A stretch of DNA of 64,000 nt from an uncultured Cellvibrio sp. (GTDB lineage Bacteria; Pseudomonadota; Gammaproteobacteria; Pseudomonadales; Cellvibrionaceae), in contig CAMLML010000015.1 in NCBI GenBank assembly GCA_946481095.1, forward strand, positions 3,406-67,405, read 5' to 3'. The stretch's first letter is position 1; every line of letters begins with the position of its first letter. The notes beneath the pieces are model-generated. The model saw nothing but the letters and a program-made list of their open reading frames with translations. It ran no database searches and was not told the origin of the DNA. The position numbers were made by a program, and so were the translations under genes. Below are positions 9,962 through 18,329 of the stretch, piece by piece.

Positions 9962-10672
9962 TCAGTTATTTTTATCTAACGAAAGATCAATTAGCTGCAT
10001 TACTTCTACTAACAAACTTTTTACTGCAGCCGTTGCTGCGTTGCTGTTGCCTGCTGCAATCGCATCGTAAATACGTTTATGGTCATCATAATCCGCTGTT
10101 AAAACACCTTTTAATTGGTTGGTACTGGCAATACTGACTCGCAACGCAACTTGAATAAATTCTCTCAGCTGAAAGAAAAAGCGGTTGTTACTCGCAGCTA
10201 ATATTGCGCAATGAAATTCAATATCGGCCGCCAGAGGATCGTCCTGCCCCTGATCCGCCAATTTCATTCTTTCCAATGCCTGCCCAATTATCCCGATTGC
10301 TTTTTTATCCTGATGATTTTGCGCTGCCAGAGATGCAGCTTCAGGTTCTATCGCCATCCTTAATTGCGTAAATTCCCGCAGTAAACCCAGCGATGGACGC
10401 GCACGCAAAGTCCAGGACAGCACGTCGGCATCAAACATATTCCATTGGCTACCCGGCATGACCCTTATTCCCTGCCGTGGACGTGACGCAATCAGCCCCT
10501 TGGCTGTCAGCATTTTTACAGCTTCTCTGGTCACACTGCGGCTGATATTGAATTGGGAAGACAATTCGGCTTCCGTCGGAAAAGGCTTATCAATTGCGTA
10601 CTGACCCTGAACTATCGCAGCTCCCAGCTGATGTGCTAACTGATGAGTGAGGTTTCTACCTGTATCCTGCAT
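9962..10672 (-). CDS. GntR/FadR-family transcriptional regulator
   Basis: A 236-residue regulator with an N-terminal winged helix-turn-helix (PTEAELSSQFNISRSVTREA, about residues 28-47) and a helical FCD ligand-binding domain (about 85-225). The segment QWNMFDADVLSW recalls the linker of DgoR-like regulators of galactonate and other sugar-acid pathways. Candidate metal/ligand residues are in DIEFHCAI and DDHKRIYDAI. It lies upstream of the SDR and symporter genes on the same strand and probably controls them in response to a sugar or its acid. The start has AGG about 10 nt upstream. Confidence 0.88.
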   Translation of the reverse strand: MQDTGRNLTHQLAHQLGAAIVQGQYAIDKPFPTEAELSSQFNISRSVTREAVKMLTAKGLIASRPRQGIRVMPGSQWNMFDADVLSWTLRARPSLGLLREFTQLRMAIEPEAASLAAQNHQDKKAIGIIGQALERMKLADQGQDDPLAADIEFHCAILAASNNRFFFQLREFIQVALRVSIASTNQLKGVLTADYDDHKRIYDAIAAGNSNAATAAVKSLLVEVMQLIDLSLDKNN

Positions 10673-10726
10673 ACTATTAACCTATTTATATTATATATTG
10701 GACAATAATTTGGCAATAACGGAACT

Positions 10727-10812
10727 AATAGCCCGGAGTAAGCGGGCTATTTAACAAGAGGCAGGAATGATAGTCACGCAGAAATTTAGCAAGCCCTGAA
10801 AATACAGGGCTT
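10727..10812. terminator. Two consecutive hairpins between phoU and the GntR regulator
   Basis: Downstream of phoU on the minus strand there are two stems: 8 bp (10791-10798 with 10805-10812) and 9 bp (10727-10735 with 10743-10751). Neither is followed by a strong T-run, but they separate the end of the pst-phoU operon from the promoter of the GntR gene, so a terminator or attenuator role is likely. Confidence 0.5.
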
Positions 10813-10825
10813 CATTTATTTTCGG

Positions 10826-11551
10826 TCATTCTTTGGGGGAAATCGGTTGCTCAATATGATCAAGATTTGAGTGGCGAACATCTTGCCCATCAACCAGATA
10901 AATGACGTATTGGGCCAGATTACGTGAATGATCCCCGATACGCTCCAAGGCTCGCAGACACCACATAATATTCAAAACCCGGCTGATGCTACGAGTATCT
11001 TCCATCATAAAAGTCATCAATTCCCGCATGGCGGTACTGTATTCCATATCCACAGTGCGGTCGGTGTGCACAACGGTCAAAGCCAACTCGGTATCCATTC
11101 TGGCGAATGCATCCAACGCATCTTGCAACATACGCGACACCAGACCGCCGATATGACGCACTTCTATATAACCTCGCGGGGATAAACCATCTTTATGTTG
11201 TGCAATTGCCAGACGTGCAATTTTTGCAGCTTCATCACCGACACGCTCAAGGTCAGTAATCGCTTTGGTCACTGCAATTACCAAACGCAAATCACTGGCA
11301 GCAGGCTGTCTGCGCGCAAGAATGCGAATACATTCTTCATCAATTGACATCTCCATTGAATTGACATTGGAATCCAATCGCACGACTTGCTCGGCACGTT
11401 CGACATCGGCATCAATCAATGCCTGGATTGCATCATTCACCTGACGCTGCGCCATGCCACCCATTTCTGATAAATGCGTGCGAATCGCTTCCAGTTCAAT
11501 ATTGTATTGTTGTGATATGTGATGAGTATGACTTGTAATATCCATAACCAT
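10826..11551 (-). CDS. phoU: Phosphate signalling protein PhoU
   Basis: PhoU is a cytoplasmic helical-bundle protein that links the Pst transporter to the PhoR kinase and shuts down the Pho response when phosphate is plentiful. The 241 residues form two repeated three-helix units, each with the metal-binding ExxxD-type motif: VGDEAAKIARLA in the first and IGDHSRNLAQYV in the second. Length is standard. The ATG at 11551 has GAGG 7 nt upstream. It follows pstB by 14 nt as the last gene of the pst operon, and is followed by two hairpins. Confidence 0.96.
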   Translation of the reverse strand: MVMDITSHTHHISQQYNIELEAIRTHLSEMGGMAQRQVNDAIQALIDADVERAEQVVRLDSNVNSMEMSIDEECIRILARRQPAASDLRLVIAVTKAITDLERVGDEAAKIARLAIAQHKDGLSPRGYIEVRHIGGLVSRMLQDALDAFARMDTELALTVVHTDRTVDMEYSTAMRELMTFMMEDTRSISRVLNIMWCLRALERIGDHSRNLAQYVIYLVDGQDVRHSNLDHIEQPISPKE

Positions 11552-11565
11552 GATACGCCTCTGTA

Positions 11566-12342
11566 TTAACCGTAACGGCCAGTAATGTAATCTTCAGTTT
11601 GTTTTTTACCAGGATTGGTAAAAAGTTTGTCTGTTAAATCGTGTTCAATTAAATCGCCCATATACATAAATGCGGTGAAATCCGAAACCCGCGCAGCCTG
11701 CTGCATGTTGTGCGTAACGATTACAATCGTATATTGGTGTTTTAATTCGTTGATTAACTCTTCAATTTTTAATGTTGAGATCGGATCCAATGCCGACGCA
11801 GGCTCATCCAATAAAATTACTTCCGGTTCAATCGCAATTGCACGCGCTATGACCAGACGTTGTTGTTGTCCACCTGACAAACCAAACGCATTATCGTGCA
11901 AGCGATCTTTCACTTCTTCCCAGAGCGCCGCACCACGCAAGGACTTCTCAACCACTTCATCCAAAACACGCTTGGATTTCACTCCCTGCAACCGCAAGCC
12001 ATACGCAACATTTTCATAAATGGTTTTTGGAAAGGGATTGGGTTTTTGAAACACCATCCCCACCTGGCGACGCAATTCGGCAACATCCACTTTCTTGTCA
12101 TAAATATTATTGCCATCCAATAAAATTTCGCCCTCAATTCGACAGGCATCAACCAGATCATTCATTCGATTGAAGCAGCGCAACAAAGTCGATTTACCAC
12201 AACCGGATGGTCCAATAAACGCCGTCACTTTTTTCTCGGGAATTATCATGCTGACATTATTCAACGCGCGCTTTTCACCGTAGTATAAATTCAGTGATTT
12301 TACTTCCAGCTTCATAGAGTCAAGGTTAGACGAAGGTGTCAT
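11566..12342 (-). CDS. pstB: Phosphate ABC transporter ATPase PstB
   Basis: A 258-residue ATPase that powers high-affinity phosphate uptake. Walker A is GPSGCGKST near residue 43, the Q-loop is in [11 protein letters not shown], the ABC signature is LSGGQQQRL, Walker B is [13 protein letters not shown], and the switch histidine is in VTHNM. The segment CFNRMNDL following Walker A is typical of PstB. It lies between pstA and phoU; the gap to pstA (156 bp) contains a degenerate REPIN-like repeat. Confidence 0.97.
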   Translation of the reverse strand: MTPSSNLDSMKLEVKSLNLYYGEKRALNNVSMIIPEKKVTAFIGPSGCGKSTLLRCFNRMNDLVDACRIEGEILLDGNNIYDKKVDVAELRRQVGMVFQKPNPFPKTIYENVAYGLRLQGVKSKRVLDEVVEKSLRGAALWEEVKDRLHDNAFGLSGGQQQRLVIARAIAIEPEVILLDEPASALDPISTLKIEELINELKHQYTIVIVTHNMQQAARVSDFTAFMYMGDLIEHDLTDKLFTNPGKKQTEDYITGRYG

Positions 12343-12380
12343 AGTCTGTGCCTGTGTAATAAAAAATTCATTAAACTCTT

Positions 12381-12487
12381 CACCCTATCCCATCAAGGGA
12401 GAGGGAGCAGATCTCACTTCGTAAAAATCCTTTTTAAAATTTTGTATTGTCTATCCCCTCGCCGCTCGTATGAGAAGGTTAAGGGGT
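12381..12487. repeat. Degenerate REPIN-like element between pstA and pstB
   Basis: The left palindrome (12381-12405; core CATCAAGGGAGAGGG preceded by CCCTATCC) is followed by GCAGAT and CACTTCG, a spacer also seen in the copies at 41116-41268 and 50253-50392. The right copy (12451-12487) is inverted and heavily diverged. It sits inside the operon between pstA and pstB and could form transcript hairpins there. Confidence 0.65.
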
Positions 12488-12498
12488 AAAATAAAAAA

Positions 12499-14187
12499 TC
12501 AATCCGATGCGCTGCGATATTTTTCACGCAAATTATTGCGTATGCGGATGGCAGTAATATTCAACGCAATAATCAACAAAACCAAAATCAACGATGTGGC
12601 GTAAACCAAAGGCCGAGCCGCTTCTACGTTTGGACTTTGGAAACCGACATCGTAAATATGAAACCCTAAATGCATAATTTTTTGATCGAGATGCAAATAA
12701 GGATAATTACCATCAATCGGCAATGAAGGCGCGAGTTTTACGACACCGACTAACATCAATGGCGCCACTTCACCGGCAGCGCGTGCAATTGCCAGAATTA
12801 ATCCGGTCATCATTGCCGGTGTTGCCAAAGGTACAACGACTTTCCAAAGTGTTTCTGATTTGGTTGCCCCCAGAGCCAAACTACCTTGACGAATCGTACT
12901 GGGAATACGGGCCAACCCCTCTTCTGTGGACACAATCACAATCGGCAAGGTTAACAGTGCCAGTGTGAGAGATGCCCAAAATAATCCTGGCGTACCAAAG
13001 GTGGGGGACGGCAGTGATTCTGCATAAAATAATTCATCCAGATTTCCACCGAGTGTGTAAACAAAAAACCCCAGACCAAATACACCATACACAATCGAAG
13101 GAACACCAGCGAGGTTATAAACCGAAATACGAATGATCTTTAACATCACGCCTTGTCTGGCATATTCGCGTAGATAAATTGCTGCCAATACACCAAAAGG
13201 CGTCACAATAATTGACATCACAATAACCATGGTAACCGTACCGAAAATTGCCGGAAATATTCCGCCCTCGGTATTGGCTTCGCGTGGTTCATCCGTAATA
13301 AATTCCCAGAAATGTTTTAGATAGCTGATGACTTTTTCAAACAGATTTAATTGATTTGCGGGAGTAATACGAACCAGGTGATCAAAATTCATCACCACTT
13401 CTTTTCCATCCGCAGTTTTGGCAACCAATGTATCGCGGGTAGCTTGTTGCAATAAATCGTCACGCTCCTGTTTAATCACTGTGTACTCTGCTTCCAATGC
13501 TGCACGACGTCCGGCAAAATCAGCATCCGCTACTGCTAATTCTTCTGAGGTAGCACCGGACAACTCCATACGGCGGCGCTCCAAACGCAATTCTTCCATC
13601 GCGTTGTTAATACGCCCAATACGGCTCTTTTCAATATCTTCCACTTGATGATGTAATTTCAGTGCACGATCCAATCGCGCTTGTATTTCTATCCAAAAAT
13701 TATTTGCTGATAGTTCAACAATCGTTTTATCTTGCTCACGAATGGCAACGGGATACCCATAAAAATTTCCCCACTCACGACGCTCGATCACAATCGCATT
13801 TTCGGGATATTCCCATTCACCCATACCATTTTCAAGATGCCACACAAAATCACGCCCGGTGACATCACGATTGCCCAATTTAAATAAATGACGGGTAACC
13901 AATTGTTGATCTTTCGGAATTTCATAACCGGAATCGCGAGCCACAGATGCAGGAACAGTTTCTGCCCTGACCAGTTCGCCCATAATAATTTGCTGGCTTC
14001 CATCCATTTCAGTCACACTGGTTCGCACAATATCGGCAGGCCAAAAATGTCCGAATCCTCGCGCTGCAATTAATCCCAATAATCCCAGAACCATCAGCAT
14101 ACAAATTGCGACAGCACCGCCGTTTAACCAGATCCAGGGTAATCCGTTTTTCCACCAGGATGTTTGTTTTTTGGATAAATTTTTCAT
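12499..14187 (-). CDS. pstA: Phosphate ABC transporter permease PstA, long form
   Basis: The inner-membrane permease subunit of the Pst importer. The last about 250 residues are the conserved BPD_transp_1 core, with six hydrophobic segments and the EAA-loop region LGATKSETLWKVVVP that docks PstB. At 562 residues it is about twice the length of E. coli PstA. A transmembrane helix at about 22-42 is followed by an approximately 250-residue insert predicted to be periplasmic, including a charged coiled-coil stretch at about 155-235. Long PstA forms are also known from Pseudomonas, so this is family variation and not a gene fusion error. It lies between pstC and pstB. Confidence 0.94.
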   Translation of the reverse strand: MKNLSKKQTSWWKNGLPWIWLNGGAVAICMLMVLGLLGLIAARGFGHFWPADIVRTSVTEMDGSQQIIMGELVRAETVPASVARDSGYEIPKDQQLVTRHLFKLGNRDVTGRDFVWHLENGMGEWEYPENAIVIERREWGNFYGYPVAIREQDKTIVELSANNFWIEIQARLDRALKLHHQVEDIEKSRIGRINNAMEELRLERRRMELSGATSEELAVADADFAGRRAALEAEYTVIKQERDDLLQQATRDTLVAKTADGKEVVMNFDHLVRITPANQLNLFEKVISYLKHFWEFITDEPREANTEGGIFPAIFGTVTMVIVMSIIVTPFGVLAAIYLREYARQGVMLKIIRISVYNLAGVPSIVYGVFGLGFFVYTLGGNLDELFYAESLPSPTFGTPGLFWASLTLALLTLPIVIVSTEEGLARIPSTIRQGSLALGATKSETLWKVVVPLATPAMMTGLILAIARAAGEVAPLMLVGVVKLAPSLPIDGNYPYLHLDQKIMHLGFHIYDVGFQSPNVEAARPLVYATSLILVLLIIALNITAIRIRNNLREKYRSASD

Positions 14188-14230
14188 AGGTTTTTCAGCT
14201 GAATAATATTTAAAAAATTTTCACATTTCT

Positions 14231-14258
14231 GTCCCTCCCCCTTGGCAGGGGGAGGAGC
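14231..14258. repeat. Single GC-rich palindrome between pstC and pstA
   Basis: A hairpin of the form CCCTCCCCC..GGGGGAGG lies in the 75-bp gap between pstC and pstA. It resembles one half of the paired CCCTCTCCC elements elsewhere in the window. In the pst transcript it may stabilise the upstream message or act as a weak attenuator. Confidence 0.6.
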
Positions 14259-14262
14259 TTTA

Positions 14263-16527
14263 TTACAAATTACTGTATTTCTTCCGCAAACTTTGCCGCA
14301 CAATTTCTGCCAATGTATTCACCACAAAAGTTAACGCCAATAATAGAAGTGCAGCCAAAAACAACACACGGAAATGCGTACTATCAACTGCAGTTTCCGG
14401 TAACTCCACCGCAATATTGGCTGACAGGGTTCGCATGCCTTCGAAGATATTAAAATTCACAACCGGGCTGTTACCTGTTGCCATCAACACAATCATGGTT
14501 TCACCTACAGCGCGACCAAACCCCATCATCACCGCAGAAAAAATTCCGGGGCTTGCCGTTGGCAAAACCACACCCACCATTGTTTGCCAGGGGGTTGCAC
14601 CCAATGCCAAAGAACCCTGTGTCAAATGGCGCGGCACACTGAAAATTGCATCTTCCGCAATCGAAAAAATAGTGGGTATAACAGCAAAACCCATAATAAT
14701 GCCGACAACCAATGCGTTGCGTTGGTCGTAATCAATTCCGTGATCAGTAAACCACTGGCGCATACTGCCATTGAAAAACCAGATTTCTGTTAAGGGACTT
14801 AGTGTCACACAAAAATAAATGCACAAGACCAGAGGCAACAAAACAATTGTTGCTTCCCAACCTTCAGGAACTTTATTGCGAATAGACGCAGGAAATTTAC
14901 TCCAGGCAAAACCAGTGATTAACATCACCAATGGTAATAAAACCAAAATACTAAAAATGGCTGGCAAATGATTTTCCATAAAAGGTGCCAACCAAAGCCC
15001 TGCTAAAAACCCAAGAATAACTGTTGGCAAAGCCGCCATAATTTCAATTGTTGGTTTAACAACACCACGCAACTTCGATGTCATAAAGTAGGCCGTATAA
15101 ATTGCACCCATGACACCAAGTGGCACAGCAAATAATATTGCAAAAAATGCAGCTTTTAATGTGCCTATGGTCAAGGGCACAAAACTCATTTTCGCTTCAA
15201 AATTATCGCTGCCTGATGAAGCTTGCCAAATATATTCCGGTTGCTGACGACCTTCGTACCAAACTTTTTCCCACAAAGAACTGAAAGACACCTCGGGATG
15301 TTTGTTCCACACATTGGCGACCAACAAATTCAATTGCTGATTCATCAATAACGCTTTGCCATTAATGGGTGAAATCGCCAGATAATCCACAGGGGCAGAC
15401 ATTTTTTGTCCGAACAAATGACGATTGGATGTCGCAAAATAAATTCCGATATTATTTTGATCATCCAGCGCCCAAAAGCCACGGCGAGAATATTCGGGTA
15501 CTATTGATTTGATCGAACCCGACAAGGATTTAAATTCGCGCACAGGTTTTAATGCATAAATATTGTTATCGTCACGCACTAAAAACCACTGTGACAAGGA
15601 ACCTTTGTTGGTTCCTACTATGATTGATCCTGTACCAACCAGAAATTCCATGGCCGTAATTTTTCCATCCGCAATGACAACCGGTGTTTGAATAGACACA
15701 GAATCGGGATCAGCAATTTTATAAAGAAAAATTTGTGATTGATCTGTTGCCACAATCAAATGCTGGCCAGTTTCATCCAACAAAAGTTTTTGTGGATGTT
15801 GGTCATGAGGTAATGACGGCAAGGTGAAAATTTCCTGTGTCAATGACACTTCACCTGTAAGAAAATTTTTCGAAGCAGCAAACACACCTAATAGTAATCG
15901 ATTATCAGCCGTTGCTGCTGCCACCAAAGTTCCGTTAGTTGTTTGTTGTATGGCAAGCTGCTTTATTGCCTGCTGTTTTGCATCAAGCTGAATTGGAGAC
16001 TCCCCCAAGGGATATACAATTTCCGGTGTAATATGGCGTTTATCTTGCGGATAGCTGATTTGGTAATCCGTTTTAATTAATTGAAATGCCCCATTACCCA
16101 AGCCATAAGCGGCTTCACCATACATGGCCATACTGGTGGCGAATGCAGTAGCAACAGTGTTTTCAGGAAATACCAGTTTGTAGGATTGCGTTCTTTTTCC
16201 ATCTTTCAGATTAAAAAACTCTATATCTCCCTGTTGATAATAAACTGCACCGATTTCTTCGTATCGCTCAATATTGATTTGCGATACCTGTTTATTTTCT
16301 GCGTCACTCTGCAAACTGAATTCCTGTGTGACCTCAACTGCCGCACCTTTTAGTAGAGGTGCCACTTCTGAAAATAAATAAAAGAATATCAATCCCAGAG
16401 AAAACACTACCGCCATACCCGCTGCCATTATTCCGTAACGGGAAAACTGATCTTTGAAATAACGAATGCGCCGCAACCGGGCACGCTGTTCAATGTTGGG
16501 AAGCAAGTGACTGGATGAATTGGACAT
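14263..16527 (-). CDS. pstC: Phosphate ABC transporter permease PstC, long form
   Basis: The partner permease of PstA. At 754 residues it is more than twice the length of E. coli PstC. A transmembrane helix at about 33-55 is followed by an approximately 400-residue soluble region, predicted periplasmic, made of short beta-rich repeats like a WD/YVTN-type propeller. The permease core (about 470-750) has the EAA-loop segment LGATPWQTMVGVVLP and FGRAVGETM. Extended PstC proteins of this kind occur in Pseudomonas and relatives. It begins 153 nt after pstS, behind its own Pho boxes, so it may have a second phosphate-regulated promoter. Confidence 0.94.
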   Translation of the reverse strand: MSNSSSHLLPNIEQRARLRRIRYFKDQFSRYGIMAAGMAVVFSLGLIFFYLFSEVAPLLKGAAVEVTQEFSLQSDAENKQVSQINIERYEEIGAVYYQQGDIEFFNLKDGKRTQSYKLVFPENTVATAFATSMAMYGEAAYGLGNGAFQLIKTDYQISYPQDKRHITPEIVYPLGESPIQLDAKQQAIKQLAIQQTTNGTLVAAATADNRLLLGVFAASKNFLTGEVSLTQEIFTLPSLPHDQHPQKLLLDETGQHLIVATDQSQIFLYKIADPDSVSIQTPVVIADGKITAMEFLVGTGSIIVGTNKGSLSQWFLVRDDNNIYALKPVREFKSLSGSIKSIVPEYSRRGFWALDDQNNIGIYFATSNRHLFGQKMSAPVDYLAISPINGKALLMNQQLNLLVANVWNKHPEVSFSSLWEKVWYEGRQQPEYIWQASSGSDNFEAKMSFVPLTIGTLKAAFFAILFAVPLGVMGAIYTAYFMTSKLRGVVKPTIEIMAALPTVILGFLAGLWLAPFMENHLPAIFSILVLLPLVMLITGFAWSKFPASIRNKVPEGWEATIVLLPLVLCIYFCVTLSPLTEIWFFNGSMRQWFTDHGIDYDQRNALVVGIIMGFAVIPTIFSIAEDAIFSVPRHLTQGSLALGATPWQTMVGVVLPTASPGIFSAVMMGFGRAVGETMIVLMATGNSPVVNFNIFEGMRTLSANIAVELPETAVDSTHFRVLFLAALLLLALTFVVNTLAEIVRQSLRKKYSNL

Positions 16528-16575
16528 ACAATGCTCTGGATGACAATTTAGGCATGAGCATGGTATCGGGCAATC

Positions 16576-16619
16576 ATGACATTTTTGTTACAAATTATTG
16601 ACTGTCACAATTTTGTCAT
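16576..16619. promoter_or_regulatory. Two opposed Pho-box-like sites upstream of pstC
   Basis: On the minus strand 16593-16576 reads TTGTAAC-AAAA-ATGTCAT, a 7-4-7 PhoB direct repeat pointing toward pstC. On the plus strand 16602-16619 reads CTGTCAC-AATT-TTGTCAT, an even better match to the consensus but in the opposite orientation. They lie 49-92 nt upstream of the pstC start and just downstream of the pstS terminator, consistent with an internal PhoB-activated promoter. Confidence 0.65.
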
Positions 16620-16632
16620 CAATTTTATTGTG

Positions 16633-16666
16633 CAAAAAAAAGGCAGACACCCTGTGTCTGCCTTTT
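16633..16666 (-). terminator. Rho-independent terminator after pstS
   Basis: A 13-bp perfect stem (16638-16650 with 16654-16666, loop of three) lies 15 nt after the pstS stop on the minus strand, followed by a T-run. Read-through would feed pstC. Partial termination here would explain a higher level of PstS than of the membrane subunits. Confidence 0.85.
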
Positions 16667-16680
16667 ACCAGAATCACAAT

Positions 16681-17652
16681 TTATTTTTGCAATTCAGCCA
16701 ATGCCTTGTTCACGATTGACACAGGCAATGGAATGTAACCGTCTTTTACTACCGTCTGTTGTCCTTGTTTTGATAACACCATTTTCAAAAACTCCAATTG
16801 CATCTTATCAAGCGGATGATTGGGCTTTTTATTAATGTAAACATAAAGAACTCTGGCCAAAGGATAAGTGCCATCAAGCGCATGTGCCGCATCAGCGGGA
16901 ACAAAAGCTTCTCCGTCTTTTTTCGATAAAGGCAAAGCACGCACACCTGAAGTGATATAACCAATGCCGGAATAACCAATACCATTCACTGAACTGGTAA
17001 CACCCTGCACCACAGCTGACGAACCAGGTTGTTCATTAATCGTAGCTTTGAAATCACCTTTACAGAGTGCAACTTCCTTGAAGTATCCGTAAGTACCTGA
17101 AACCGCATTACGACTGTACAAAGTAAAATCACGATTTGCCCATGAGCCGGTTAATCCCAGATCACCCCATCGCACTATATCCTTTGCTTCACCACACTTG
17201 CGTGTTGCAGAAAAAATGGCATCCACTTGTTGCAAACTCAAACCTTTGATCGGGTTGTCTTTGTTGACATAAACAGCCAATACGTCAATTGCAACCGGAA
17301 CTGCTGTCGGCTTGTAACCAAATTTGGCTTCGAAAGCTTGCACTTCTTCTGATTTCATTTCACGACTCATAGGCCCAAAATTAGCGGTACCTTCAGTCAA
17401 TGCTGGTGGCGCAGTCGATGAACCGGCACCCTGAATTTGAATATTGATATTGGGATAAAGTTTTTTGAAATCTTCCGCCCAAAGTGTCATCAGATTATTA
17501 AGCGTATCCGAACCTATAGAGTTCACATTACCGGACACACCGGTAATCACTTTGTATTCGGGTAAATTGGAATCAACAACTGCTTGCACAGCCGCCGCAC
17601 AAACCATGGAACCAACCAGCACCAGGTTTTTAATCATCTTCATGGCGTTCAT
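16681..17652 (-). CDS. pstS: Periplasmic phosphate-binding protein PstS
   Basis: A 323-residue precursor with a signal peptide ending near residue 25 (VQA). Phosphate-binding motifs include [14 protein letters not shown] and [11 protein letters not shown]. It captures phosphate and delivers it to PstCA. The start has GGAG 6 nt upstream. It is the first gene of pstSCABphoU, with a palindromic Pho-box pair 79 nt upstream and a strong terminator downstream. Confidence 0.95.
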   Translation of the reverse strand: MNAMKMIKNLVLVGSMVCAAAVQAVVDSNLPEYKVITGVSGNVNSIGSDTLNNLMTLWAEDFKKLYPNINIQIQGAGSSTAPPALTEGTANFGPMSREMKSEEVQAFEAKFGYKPTAVPVAIDVLAVYVNKDNPIKGLSLQQVDAIFSATRKCGEAKDIVRWGDLGLTGSWANRDFTLYSRNAVSGTYGYFKEVALCKGDFKATINEQPGSSAVVQGVTSSVNGIGYSGIGYITSGVRALPLSKKDGEAFVPADAAHALDGTYPLARVLYVYINKKPNHPLDKMQLEFLKMVLSKQGQQTVVKDGYIPLPVSIVNKALAELQK

Positions 17653-17730
17653 AGAGCGCTCCGATTATTGAAAGTAAATTGAAATCTCGAAATGTCCATG
17701 CTTTCGATGCAGGCAATCTACAAAACAAAT

Positions 17731-17774
17731 ATGACACTCTGATGACAAAGATAAATTTGTCATCAGAGTGTCAT
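17731..17774. promoter_or_regulatory. Perfectly palindromic double Pho box upstream of pstS
   Basis: Two perfect 19-bp inverted arms (17731-17749 and 17756-17774) surround a 6-nt spacer. Each arm contains TTGTCAT-CAGA-GTGTCAT, a 7-4-7 PhoB repeat, so there is one box on each strand. It lies 79-122 nt upstream of pstS and 22 nt after the sspB stop. As RNA it would also form a 19-bp hairpin that could end sspB transcripts. Confidence 0.8.
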
Positions 17775-17795
17775 CAATCGGTCATGAATTAATTC

Positions 17796-18218
17796 TTACT
17801 TAACCACTCGCAACCCGGGACGTTTGATGCTGGTGACATTTTTTTCAGGGTTGATTCCCGCCGGGGGAGGGGAAGTGGGTTCAGGAGGTTGGGGTTCGAC
17901 AGGCTCAGGGCCAAACATCATGCCTTGTCCATTTTCTCTGGCGTAAATTCCCTGAATCGCATTGCAAGGAATATAAAGACGATGAGGTACTCCACCAAAA
18001 CGAGCATTAAATGCAACCGCCGTTAAATCCATAATAAAATCCTGAACGGCTGTCGGTGAAATATTCAATAAAATATGCCCGTGCTTGTCGAGATATTGCT
18101 GGGGAACCTGTGTTCCCGGAACATGGGCGTCCACCAGAATTTGCGGTGTGCAGGCGTTATCGACCAACCATTCGTAAATTGCACGAAGGAGATAAGGACG
18201 AGTCGAGGTCATTTTCAT
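17796..18218 (-). CDS. sspB: ClpXP protease specificity-enhancing factor SspB
   Basis: SspB binds ssrA-tagged proteins and delivers them to ClpXP. The core (RPYLLRAIYEWLVDN, then HILLNISPTAV, and FNARFGGVPHRLYIP) matches the family. The acidic/proline-rich linker and the short C-terminal tail (LRVVK) that docks on ClpX are both present. I place the start at the ATG at 18218, which has AGGAG 8 nt upstream, giving 140 residues; the longer reading frame upstream lacks family similarity. It follows the cytochrome bc1 gene by about 110 nt. The usual partner sspA, normally between cytochrome c1 and sspB, is absent. Confidence 0.93.
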   Translation of the reverse strand: MKMTSTRPYLLRAIYEWLVDNACTPQILVDAHVPGTQVPQQYLDKHGHILLNISPTAVQDFIMDLTAVAFNARFGGVPHRLYIPCNAIQGIYARENGQGMMFGPEPVEPQPPEPTSPPPAGINPEKNVTSIKRPGLRVVK

Positions 18219-18329
18219 AAAGACATCTCCTACAATTTCCGCAACTTTATGGAAATTTTTACCAAACAAAACGGGCGACCTAAGCCGCCCGTCAGACTAA
18301 CAGAAACTATTCATCAGGAAAGCAGGTTT

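Noticed and set aside
11615..12019. 134-residue plus-strand frame antisense to pstB
   Set aside because: It lies wholly inside the well-supported pstB gene and shows no family motif or ribosome-binding site of its own.
14263..16527. Suspicion that PstC is a frameshifted fusion of two genes
   Set aside because: The frame is continuous and long PstC forms with a periplasmic insert are known from Pseudomonas.
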